NCBI GenBank assembly: GCA_049604415.1
Contig: JBMYTN010000001.1
Span: 62,001-126,000 of the forward strand
Source of the DNA: JBMYTN01 sp049604415
GTDB lineage: Bacteria > Pseudomonadota > Alphaproteobacteria > Rhodospirillales > Rhodospirillaceae
Length of the DNA stretch: 64,000 nucleotides
Reading direction: 5' to 3'
Made by a program: the position numbers and the translations under genes. Positions 25,448-33,311 of this stretch are shown here, one piece after another. The notes under the pieces were generated by a model. The model worked only from the letters and a program-made list of their open reading frames with translations, made no database searches and was not told where the DNA came from. Numbering within the stretch: the stretch's first letter is position 1; every line of letters starts with the position of its first letter.

Positions 25448-26530
25448 TTACAAGGCTGGCATTTGTTGGGTCGCGCAATGGATGCCCCCGCCCAGCTCGC
25501 CCAACACATCCACATTCAGCGCAACAATCTCGCGGCCTGGATAATGGCGGCGCAGTGCTGCCTTGGCGATGGGATCGGCTTCCGGGTCACCAAATTGGGC
25601 CATGATCACCGCGCCATTGCAGACATAGTAATTGGCGTAAGACGCAACAAAATCAACGCTGTTAACCCGAACTTCCACCGGGTCGGGAATGACCTCAACC
25701 GCCAAACCCGCGTCCACCAACCGATCATGAGTCTCCAAGGCCGCTTGGTGGAACGGGTCCATTGGGTCCGGATCATCGGGCAAAGTCAGGAGAATGCGCC
25801 CGGGTCCCGTAAACCGTGCCAATCCATCGATATGGTAATCGGTGATGTCTTCGCGTTGCACACCGGGGGACCAGATCATCCGGTCCGCTCCATAGGCCGC
25901 CAGTAGCCGCTGTTCGATTTGCCGCCGAGACAAACCCGGATTGCGTTTTGGGTCGATCCAGGAACTTTCATGGGCGATCATCAGACCATGGCCGTCATGG
26001 TCGACGCCGCCAGGTTCGCCAACCACCTGGCTGGGGATCACGGGGATGCCGAGGCGTTGCGCGACGGATTGGGCGATTTTCTCATCATTGGAAGCGCGCT
26101 GCTTGGCCCCCCAGCCATTAAATTGGATATGGCTGACGGCCAAACTGCCCTGGTCGGTGATGGCAAACAACGGCCCGGAATCCCGGCACCAAAGGTCGTC
26201 GGTGGGAATGTCCCAGAGTGTAACCCCCGACGACAATCGGGACCGCAAGCGATTGTGATGCTCCTTGGCAGCCAGCATAACGACGGGCTCGAAAGCGCTG
26301 ATCTCATTGGCAATATGAGCAATTGTGTCCTGAACCGCCTCACGGAAATAGGGATCCGCATAAACCTGCCGGGTCACGGGCCATTGCATGAAGGTGCGGG
26401 CATGGCGGGCCTCTTCAGGGGGGACATAAAGACCGGTGGCTTGCCCTGCAGCCTGCGCCATGCGCCCCTCTCCCAATCCCATGACGCCAGCGGCGGCGAA
26501 GGCTCCGCTCAAAAAGACCCGTCGCTGCAT
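25448..26530 (-). CDS. Agmatine deiminase family protein with Tat signal
   Basis: A 360-residue protein of the porphyromonas-type peptidylarginine/agmatine deiminase family, which hydrolyses guanidino groups to ureido groups and ammonia. The N-terminus QRRVFLSGAFAAAGVMG is a twin-arginine signal, so the folded enzyme is exported. Catalytic features are present: WCRDSGP, the DYHIDG histidine motif and GGGIHCATQQMP with the nucleophilic cysteine near the C-terminus. The well-studied agmatine deiminase AguA is cytoplasmic, so export is the unusual point. Substrate agmatine versus another guanidine compound cannot be decided. Confidence 0.88.
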   Translation of the reverse strand: MQRRVFLSGAFAAAGVMGLGEGRMAQAAGQATGLYVPPEEARHARTFMQWPVTRQVYADPYFREAVQDTIAHIANEISAFEPVVMLAAKEHHNRLRSRLSSGVTLWDIPTDDLWCRDSGPLFAITDQGSLAVSHIQFNGWGAKQRASNDEKIAQSVAQRLGIPVIPSQVVGEPGGVDHDGHGLMIAHESSWIDPKRNPGLSRRQIEQRLLAAYGADRMIWSPGVQREDITDYHIDGLARFTGPGRILLTLPDDPDPMDPFHQAALETHDRLVDAGLAVEVIPDPVEVRVNSVDFVASYANYYVCNGAVIMAQFGDPEADPIAKAALRRHYPGREIVALNVDVLGELGGGIHCATQQMPAL

Positions 26531-26540
26531 TCAATGGCTC

Positions 26541-28454
26541 CTACAGCGTTGCGTCGCCCTTTGGTGGCGGCGTCCAGCCTCGCTCGCTGCGGTCATGTTG
26601 ATCGGACCGGTCCGACTGCATCACCTTCATCAATTCGTCGGACAGGGCCTTGGCCGCATCAATATACTCCCCATCCATGCCACCAGCGTTATAGCGCGCC
26701 CGCAAGGCGTCCAGACTGCGGAGATCATGGCGTCGGAAGGCCCGGGTTTGGGTTTCTGCCCGAAAAGGATGCATGCCCAATTCGCGCAAGGCCGCCTTGC
26801 CGAGGCTTAAAGCGCCTTCAAATGCTTCACGCTCGACAATATGGGCACCATGCTTCTCCAGATCATAAACATGGTGACGGTCGTGGGCCCGGGCCAGGAT
26901 GCGCACATGAGGATAGGTTTTGGCCACATGTTCAACCATCAGATTGGTTTTTTCCCGGTCATCTCCGGCGGCAACAAACAAATCGGCGTCATGCAGCCCG
27001 GCGCTGTGGAGCAGATCCGGGCGACTGGCATCGCCATAATAGGTTTTCAGCCCGACCTTATTTAAGGTCTCGATGGTGCCTGGATCCTGGTCGAGCACCA
27101 CGACGCGATAGCCATTGGAAACCAACAGCCGACCGACCACTTGGCCAAATCGACCCATTCCTGCCATCACGACGGTGCTGGGTTCCGTGACCGGATCCGG
27201 CTCCCGTTCCGCGCCTTTGATTGCGCGGGGTGCCAAAACCCGTTCGTGGAGGATGAACAGCAGAGGTGTCATCAGCATCGACAGCGCGACAATCAGGGTT
27301 AAGGGGCCGATCAACTCCGGCCCCATGACCCCAGCGCCCAGCGAAAACCCAAACAAAACAAAGGCGAACTCACCCGCCTGGGCCATGCCTAGGGCAAACA
27401 GCCAGCGATCCGCCCCTTTGATGCCAAAGGCGATGGCCAGGCAGAACAAAACCGCGCCTTTGATGAGCAACAATCCGATGGCAAGGCCGACAATCACCAA
27501 GGGCTCGGCCATCAACAGGCCAAAATCGACCCCGGCCCCGACGGTCAGGAAGAACAGGCCAAGCAATAAGCCTTTAAAGGGCTCGATATCGCTTTCCAAC
27601 TCATGGCGATATTCATTGTCCGACAGCACAACCCCGGCCAAAAATGTCCCCAAAGCGGGCGAGAGACCGATTGCGGTCATCAGCAAGGCGATGCCAATCA
27701 CCAACAACAAAGCAGCGGCGGTAAAGATTTCCCGCAACCGGGCCTCGGCAATAAAACGGAACACCGGACGCATCAGGAACCGGCCTGCGATTACGATCCC
27801 AACTATCACGCCAATGGTCACCAGGCCCTGAGCCCAACCTGGCAGAGCATGCAAGGCCCCGCCACCATGATGACCGCCGTCGCCATGGCTTTCAGCGCCG
27901 TGACCTCCCGCAGCGGCAACCTCTTCCAGACCCGTTCCACCGCTCAAGGCGAGCAAGGGCAGCAAGGCCAGCATTGGGATGACGGCAATGTCCTGGGTCA
28001 GCAGCACGGAAAAGGAGGACTGGCCGCCGGAGGACTTCATCCAGCCCTTTTCATTCAAGGTCTGCAGGACAATGGCGGTTGAGGACAAGGACAGGATCAT
28101 GCCCACAGCCACAGCCGTTTGCCAGTTCAGGCCGAGCACCCAGCCGACCCCGGCAATCGCCGCAGTGGTCCCGACCACTTGAATGCCGCCAAGTCCGATC
28201 AACTGGTTGCGCATCCGCCAAAGCATGGCTGGCTGCAGCTCCAGGCCGACCAGAAACAGCATCATGACGACACCAAACTCGGCGAAATGCTGAACCTCTG
28301 CGGTTTCTGCGCCCACCAGACCCAAGGCCGGTCCGATCACAATTCCGGCGAGCAAATAGCCCAGCACGGAGCCCAGGCCCAGGCGATTGGCCAAAGGCAC
28401 AGCAATCACAGCTGCCATTAAATAGATGAAGGCCGAGCCAAGCAGGTCCATCAC
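26541..28454 (-). CDS. KefB/KefC-like monovalent cation:proton antiporter (CPA2) with TrkA-N domain
   Basis: A 637-residue protein with about twelve transmembrane helices in the first 400 residues and a cytoplasmic TrkA-N Rossmann domain from about 430 (VVMAGMGRFGQVVG, VVVLDQDPGTIE). The layout is that of glutathione-gated potassium efflux antiporters. A loop at about residues 184-202 is histidine-rich (GGHGAESHGDGGHH and more), which is not usual in KefB/C. The gene overlaps the KefF-like gene by ATGA, and KefF-type proteins are ancillary activators of such antiporters. Confidence 0.91.
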   Translation of the reverse strand: MMDLLGSAFIYLMAAVIAVPLANRLGLGSVLGYLLAGIVIGPALGLVGAETAEVQHFAEFGVVMMLFLVGLELQPAMLWRMRNQLIGLGGIQVVGTTAAIAGVGWVLGLNWQTAVAVGMILSLSSTAIVLQTLNEKGWMKSSGGQSSFSVLLTQDIAVIPMLALLPLLALSGGTGLEEVAAAGGHGAESHGDGGHHGGGALHALPGWAQGLVTIGVIVGIVIAGRFLMRPVFRFIAEARLREIFTAAALLLVIGIALLMTAIGLSPALGTFLAGVVLSDNEYRHELESDIEPFKGLLLGLFFLTVGAGVDFGLLMAEPLVIVGLAIGLLLIKGAVLFCLAIAFGIKGADRWLFALGMAQAGEFAFVLFGFSLGAGVMGPELIGPLTLIVALSMLMTPLLFILHERVLAPRAIKGAEREPDPVTEPSTVVMAGMGRFGQVVGRLLVSNGYRVVVLDQDPGTIETLNKVGLKTYYGDASRPDLLHSAGLHDADLFVAAGDDREKTNLMVEHVAKTYPHVRILARAHDRHHVYDLEKHGAHIVEREAFEGALSLGKAALRELGMHPFRAETQTRAFRRHDLRSLDALRARYNAGGMDGEYIDAAKALSDELMKVMQSDRSDQHDRSERGWTPPPKGDATL

Positions 28455-29065
28455 TGATCTCCAGCAGAGAGAATGAACCGGTCCAGCTCATCGGACAGAC
28501 TTGAGGCTTGGGCGGCAGCATCGAGGTCCAAACGCTCCTCCACCAAGGCGGAGAGCAACTTGCTATAGGCAGCGGTCCCGCTTTCTAAGCGCCCCTCCTC
28601 CACCATTCGCCCGGCACCATACAAGGCGAAGGGGGCGAGATAGCGCATGTGGCAATGCTCTGCGGTTTTTTCGACCGGCAGCAACAGCGCGCGCAATTCA
28701 ATGCCATTGCGCCCTTGGGCCCCATAGGCGTCCCGTTTTGCCCCTGCCGTGATCGCATTCAGGGCGATCTTGCCCCGCAGCGCCTGGCCATGCTGGCCAT
28801 AGGCCCAGCCATGTTCCAAGACCAGATCAAACCATTCTTTCAGCAGCGCTGGGACGGAGAACCAATATAACGGATGCTGAAACACAATCACATCATGCTC
28901 CAGAAGCCGTTGCTGTTCCCGGTCCACATCGATCTCAAAGCTTGGATACTCCGCATACAGGTCCACCACGCTCACCCCGTCTACCGCCTGCGCGGCCTCC
29001 ATCAAGGGAATATTGACTTCGGACCGGTCAGGCCGGGGATGTGCGAACAGGATCAGGACCTTCAA
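28451..29065 (-). CDS. KefF-like flavodoxin-fold NAD(P)H oxidoreductase
   Basis: A 204-residue quinone-reductase-type flavoprotein that in Kef systems binds and activates the antiporter. Motifs include LILFAHPRPDRSEVN, VIVFQHPLYWFSVPALLKEWFD (FMN/active-site region) and MRYLAPFALYGA. The start is TTG 29065, chosen because GGAG lies nine bases upstream and the first strand begins there. It is translationally coupled to the KefB-like gene through an ATGA overlap. Confidence 0.9.
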   Translation of the reverse strand: MKVLILFAHPRPDRSEVNIPLMEAAQAVDGVSVVDLYAEYPSFEIDVDREQQRLLEHDVIVFQHPLYWFSVPALLKEWFDLVLEHGWAYGQHGQALRGKIALNAITAGAKRDAYGAQGRNGIELRALLLPVEKTAEHCHMRYLAPFALYGAGRMVEEGRLESGTAAYSKLLSALVEERLDLDAAAQASSLSDELDRFILSAGDQ

Positions 29066-29105
29066 GGTTGAAAACTCCGGAGTTTTTTTTAAGTCATTCG
29101 GATGA

Positions 29106-29144
29106 GGCTGCGGTGACAGTTTAACGATTGGCGTCACCGCAGCC
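29106..29144 (-). terminator. Long hairpin between the DsbA-like and KefF-like genes
   Basis: GGCTGCGGTGAC and GTCACCGCAGCC form a perfect 12-bp stem with a 15-base loop in the gap between two same-strand genes. A second palindrome, AAAACTCCGGAGTTTT followed by Ts on the plus strand, lies just beyond it and contains the GGAG of the KefF-like gene. Termination, attenuation or RNA protection are all possible. Confidence 0.55.
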
Positions 29145-29168
29145 TTGGAATGATCCCAATGCAGGGGC

Positions 29169-29837
29169 TTAAGCGGCCTGCCCGGCGCGCAGACTGCGAA
29201 GAATATGACGGAAGCCTTCGACGCCCTGGGCTCCGGAGACCAGATGTTTGCCCTCAAAGATCACTGCAGGCACGCCATGGATGCCGAGAGACTGCCAATG
29301 CTGTTCGGCCTCTCGGACGTTGTCCCGATAACGCTGGTCTTCAAGGGCTTGGCGGGCCTCAACCCCTGGCAAACCGATGGTTTCGGCAATGGCCACCAGG
29401 GTTTCGATCTCGTCCAGCGGTTTGCGATGGGTAAAGAACGCCTCAAACAGCGCCATTTTCAAAGCGTGGACGGTGGCAAGGGGATCCGCAGCGCTTTCCT
29501 TGGCCCAATACAGCAGTTGGTGGGCCAAATTGGTGTTATACATCCGCATATCGTCGGTATAGGCGAAGCTAAATCCAAGCTCCGCGCCCATTTCGGTCAG
29601 GCGTTTCCGGGCCTTGATGGAGTTTTCCAAGGTGGTGCCATATTTTTTGGCCAAATGCTGGCGCAGATTTTGTCCGCCGACTGGCATATGCGGATTGAGT
29701 TCAAAGGGATGCCAGCGGATCTCCGCGCTGAAACCCTCCAAAGTCAAGGCTGTTTCCAGCTGCTTATAGCCTAAGATGCACCAGGGACAGACGACGTCCG
29801 AGACAATATCGATTTGTAAATCAGATTGTTGGGCCAT
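29169..29837 (-). CDS. DsbA/FrnE family thiol oxidoreductase
   Basis: A 222-residue thioredoxin-fold protein of the FrnE/2-hydroxychromene isomerase-related group. The active motif CPWC is at about residues 16-19 (SDVVCPWCILG), and a helical insertion leads to GIHGVPAVIFEGKHLVSGAQG with the cis-proline. There is no signal peptide, so it acts in the cytoplasm. The start is ATG 29837, with GGAG nine bases upstream. It precedes the KefF/KefB-like pair on the same strand, which suggests a shared thiol-stress role. Confidence 0.9.
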   Translation of the reverse strand: MAQQSDLQIDIVSDVVCPWCILGYKQLETALTLEGFSAEIRWHPFELNPHMPVGGQNLRQHLAKKYGTTLENSIKARKRLTEMGAELGFSFAYTDDMRMYNTNLAHQLLYWAKESAADPLATVHALKMALFEAFFTHRKPLDEIETLVAIAETIGLPGVEARQALEDQRYRDNVREAEQHWQSLGIHGVPAVIFEGKHLVSGAQGVEGFRHILRSLRAGQAA

Positions 29838-29919
29838 GCTCCACACTCCAATGGGGGGTTGCTTGGAGGGGAACATGTGTGATTAGCGCACGAAAAACAA
29901 GCAGTATACTTTTTGTAAC

Positions 29920-31095
29920 CTATAGCAGGTGCGCGTTTGGCTCCTTTCCGGTGACCAGCTGGTCCATCAGGGTGACGACGGCCTGTTCTCCGCCTGTTTT
30001 GAGGGGGGGAATGGGTGGCCCCGTTATCAGGGCATCTAAATGGGACACAATCTCGCCCCGGGCGAGCTCTTCGGGCGAGATCTCGGCCCAACGGCCATGT
30101 TTGCTGAGCCAATCGAGTAAATACGGGCTTTCCGGCCAATCCTTGCGGTCCCGGATCAAAAGCGGTGTGCCAGCGGCGGTGGCCTCCGTGATGATGCCAT
30201 AGCCCGGCTTGGCGATGATGGTATCTACCGAAGCCGCCAGATCCGGAAACCCCATCGGACCCTGCCCATCGGCAGCCAAGTCCAGGGCCTCCAGGGATAA
30301 AATGGCAGGGTTTCCAGCGGCTTCCACGGCGTCCCACACCATCAATCGCCAGCCTCGAAACTGTTTGGGCCAGCGCGACAGATCCAGTCCCGACTGAACA
30401 CCGCCAAAACTGAGGACCACCAAACGCTCTTCCGGTTGCAGTGGTCCCGCGCCGCTTCGGGCAATGGCTTGAGTTAGACGCGCTCTTTGTGGGCTTTGGG
30501 CCGGGACAATCGGATCCAGTCTGATCACATTGGACAAGCCCGCAAAGGGCATGGCGGGTTCCGTAGCAAAAACCGCTTTCGCACTGACATAGGCTTGGCT
30601 CATTTCGGCTCTGACTTGTTCCTCTTGCGGATCAGACCCGAGCAACAGGCTGTGCAGCTCCAACCAGTTTAAGGCTGAGATGCCAATGGCGGGCACGCCC
30701 AACTCTGTTGCAGCAGCCAGAGCGATATAAGAGATGTTCGACAGCACCAGATCGGGTTCAAACCGATCCAGTCGCCGTTTTTGCCGCTCCACGGTCTTCG
30801 ACCAAGCTGTTCCGTGCAAGGCACGATAGGCCTGTCGGCTGGCCTCCAGATCAACGGCGGTTGCGGAATGCATCACCAAACCGAAATCATCGGAGGCTGG
30901 TTCATGCCAGACCGGGTCGTCAAACAGCTTGGGAAAGCGTTTGGGATCATGTCGACATTGCAACGCTAGGACAGCATCGGGATGGAGGGCTTTGAATTTT
31001 TTCAGAATGAGACCGGTGATGGCCATATGGCCAAAGCCATGATGGTTCATGGCGGCGAAGATCCTGGGGCTTGTGCGCCCCGGTTTTGGGATCAT
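29920..31095 (-). CDS. MurG-like glycosyltransferase (GT-B fold)
   Basis: A 391-residue cytoplasmic protein. The N-terminus has the HHGFGHMAIT loop (about 18-27), like the GHGFGH loop seen in glycosyltransferase-like domains of the arabinokinase/MurG type, and the C-terminal half has AKPGYGIITEATAAGTPLLIRDR (nucleotide-sugar binding, divided at its normal turns). No exact donor or acceptor can be named. The gene overlaps the SprA-related gene by ATGA, so the two are translated together. It is more likely an envelope or capsule-type sugar transferase than a housekeeping MurG, since it lacks the rest of the mur cluster. Confidence 0.75.
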   Translation of the reverse strand: MIPKPGRTSPRIFAAMNHHGFGHMAITGLILKKFKALHPDAVLALQCRHDPKRFPKLFDDPVWHEPASDDFGLVMHSATAVDLEASRQAYRALHGTAWSKTVERQKRRLDRFEPDLVLSNISYIALAAATELGVPAIGISALNWLELHSLLLGSDPQEEQVRAEMSQAYVSAKAVFATEPAMPFAGLSNVIRLDPIVPAQSPQRARLTQAIARSGAGPLQPEERLVVLSFGGVQSGLDLSRWPKQFRGWRLMVWDAVEAAGNPAILSLEALDLAADGQGPMGFPDLAASVDTIIAKPGYGIITEATAAGTPLLIRDRKDWPESPYLLDWLSKHGRWAEISPEELARGEIVSHLDALITGPPIPPLKTGGEQAVVTLMDQLVTGKEPNAHLL

Positions 31096-32255
31096 GCGGT
31101 CAGGTCAACGGACTCAAAGGCCACCCGGTTGCGGGGACCAAGGATCTCAATGGATCGATTGTTTTGGGCATCAATTTGCAAGCCCGGGGGATTGGGACCA
31201 CTGCCGGACAAGGCTTCGGGCTGGGTCCGTCCGAGAACGGCGGCGGTCCGGCCATAGGTCCGCACCGCCTTAAGGGCTTGAAGCAGAGAGCCCCGGCGCC
31301 CTTCCCGTCCACCATCCTGGGATTGCGACTGGGACTGACTATTGTTGCTGCTTTGAACCGCTTGGGCTTGCTGGATCTGATTGGCCCCACCGCCAACCGG
31401 TCCTTGAGTCGGATCGGCAGAGGCTGGCTGCAACGCGGCGGCTTGAGCCACACCCAACTGCCCAGCTTGATTGACCTGATCCTGCTGGGCCTCGCGGGCT
31501 TTTTGCTCAGCCTGTTGCTGCTTAAGCTCTTCGGCTTTTTCTTGCGCCAGCTCCGCCTGGGCTTGGGCCTTGGTCGCATCGGCCTGGGCCGCAACTTGGC
31601 GATCCTGCGGTGAGGGTTCTGCCGGAGCCAGAGCGGCGCGCTTGACCTGCTCCATTTTCCGGATGGTTTCTTCCGGATCCTGTTCCGGCGACGCGTCGAT
31701 TTTGACTTCGCCGGAAATGGCATAACTGCGACCGTCCGGGCCCCGGGTATATTGATAGACCGGCGGGCTGGCCAGCGGACCGCCAACGGATTTATGCGCG
31801 CTTTCATGCTGACGGACTTCCCGATCCGTCTTCTGCAAGTCGCGAACGATTTGTTCTTCTTCTTCAGTCAGATCCTGACCGGGAACCGAAGATCCGCCGG
31901 AAGCTGCACCGTTCGGTTCAGGCTCGCCTTTGAGCCGCGCGTCGGCCTCTTGCTCTTCGCGCAAGGCTGCCAAGGTTTGCGGATCAAGCAAATTGCGGCT
32001 TTGGCGCAGGTCTTCCCGCGCGGCCTGCTGCTTGGAGCCATTGCGTTGCTGGTCTTGCTCAGCGGCGCGCTTCCGGGCTTCTTCCTGATATTCGCGGATT
32101 TGATCGGACGCAGAGGACCGCCCGGAATTGCCAGCGGCGATTCCAGTGCTTTCATCCTGACCGACCGCTGTCCCCCTGTTCGTTTTTATAAAGTTGGCCC
32201 GCTCCAGGTCGGTCAAACGGAGGCGGTCCGAGAACAGATCCGGTCCCGACAGCAT
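31092..32255 (-). CDS. SprA-related putative metalloprotease family protein
   Basis: A 387-residue protein of the SprA-related/CJM1_0395 family. A conserved core at about 138-205 has VRQHESAHKSVGG (HESAH, zinc-protease-like, His150 to His154) and YTRGPDGRSYAISGEVKIDASPEQDP (split normally). The flanks are low-complexity: a Gln/Glu/Ala-rich coiled coil at 50-110 and 215-270 and a Gly/Pro-rich C-terminus. The start is ATG 32255, with AGGA eight bases upstream. Proteolytic activity has not been shown for the family; the zinc motif is the sole hint. It is coupled to the MurG-like gene. Confidence 0.8.
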   Translation of the reverse strand: MLSGPDLFSDRLRLTDLERANFIKTNRGTAVGQDESTGIAAGNSGRSSASDQIREYQEEARKRAAEQDQQRNGSKQQAAREDLRQSRNLLDPQTLAALREEQEADARLKGEPEPNGAASGGSSVPGQDLTEEEEQIVRDLQKTDREVRQHESAHKSVGGPLASPPVYQYTRGPDGRSYAISGEVKIDASPEQDPEETIRKMEQVKRAALAPAEPSPQDRQVAAQADATKAQAQAELAQEKAEELKQQQAEQKAREAQQDQVNQAGQLGVAQAAALQPASADPTQGPVGGGANQIQQAQAVQSSNNSQSQSQSQDGGREGRRGSLLQALKAVRTYGRTAAVLGRTQPEALSGSGPNPPGLQIDAQNNRSIEILGPRNRVAFESVDLTA

Positions 32256-32535
32256 GGGAGGATCCTTTGACGTCCAGCAGACGTTTGGCGAGGCAGACCA
32301 ACCAGATTTCACGGGACGGACGGCCGATGGACCAAACGCTGGCGTTAACGAGAGAGAGCCACGGTTTGTTGGGGTCTCGCACAAAGGCGTTTCGGAATAC
32401 CCCAGGCTCTGAGTCAACCGGAGAAAATTAACAGATGTTAAGAAATCGGGGAAGGAGTCAAATCAACCGAAACAAAGAATAGGGCCATTTCGCGGCAAAC
32501 AGATGGCAATCGATGGTTAATATCCTGCCGTTGGC

Positions 32536-32889
32536 CTACACGCCTTCGGCGGCTGGTGCCGAAGACGACAGCCCTGCCTTGGTGTGAACGGCCTCTAGGA
32601 TGGCTGGAAAGTCCTGTTCGGAGACTTCATGGAAGAAAGCCCCGCCTTTAACCCGGACATTGGGGCCTTTATAGCAATAGCCCAAGCAAGCAATGGGTTC
32701 GACTCGGACCGGGATTTGCGCTTGGCTCATAAAGGCTTCAAGCGCACCAACCAGGGCGGGACTGCCCCGCCAGCCGCAGGACGGCGATGTGACGCCGCGA
32801 TCTTTGGTACAGACAAATAGGGTGACCCCCTCAAACTTACGATCTGATTTCAGGGGGCCATAGGGAGACGACCCAGTAGGAGCAGCCAT
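32536..32889 (-). CDS. Thioredoxin-like [2Fe-2S] ferredoxin
   Basis: A 117-residue protein with the thioredoxin-like [2Fe-2S] ferredoxin pattern: LFVCTKDRGVTSPSCGWRG carries two cysteines and ACLGYCYKGPNV the other two, all four cluster ligands being present. Relatives are small electron carriers of unknown partner. The start is ATG 32889; the frame is open further upstream but without a good start. It is preceded by a small possible gene on the same strand. Confidence 0.87.
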   Translation of the reverse strand: MAAPTGSSPYGPLKSDRKFEGVTLFVCTKDRGVTSPSCGWRGSPALVGALEAFMSQAQIPVRVEPIACLGYCYKGPNVRVKGGAFFHEVSEQDFPAILEAVHTKAGLSSSAPAAEGV

Positions 32890-32932
32890 GGACACACTCT
32901 TTATAAAAGGAGGCAGCCCATTGCGAACCGCC

Positions 32933-33151
32933 CTACCCCCACAGGGCAGCGGTTCGGCGGGCCAAATCACGCTCCCTTTGCACATTGGCAAGTCGCTGCC
33001 GGACCACAAGGGGTTGTCTGGCTTTTGTCGGCGGTTCTGTCAGCAAGGAGGACAGCAAAGACAGCCCGGGCTGAACCGGCTCGCCAGCCAATCCACCTTG
33101 GCTGTCAGGCATTTGGGCGATGAAAGCGTTCAAATCAGAATGTCCGCGCAT
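32933..33151 (-). CDS. Small hypothetical protein
   Basis: A 72-codon open frame on the strand of the ferredoxin gene and 43 bases ahead of it. TAAGG lies seven bases before its ATG. The predicted protein has a charged, helical C-terminal half (RQRLANVQRERDLARRTAALWG, read as two turns) and no known domain. It could be a real small gene co-transcribed with the ferredoxin, but codon evidence is limited. Confidence 0.4.
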   Translation of the reverse strand: MRGHSDLNAFIAQMPDSQGGLAGEPVQPGLSLLSSLLTEPPTKARQPLVVRQRLANVQRERDLARRTAALWG

Positions 33152-33311
33152 GATCCGGCCTTATCTTTCCAGAGCAAGGGTCGTTGGGAATGTTTTTTTT
33201 TTGACCCAATAGAGAGCAGTCTCCGCTAAAGTTCTGACCAAAACATGAACGCCTTTTCCGGTAACCTTTTGTAAAGTTTAAGAAAATCCTAAGGGAGAGC
33301 GTTGCGTCACG

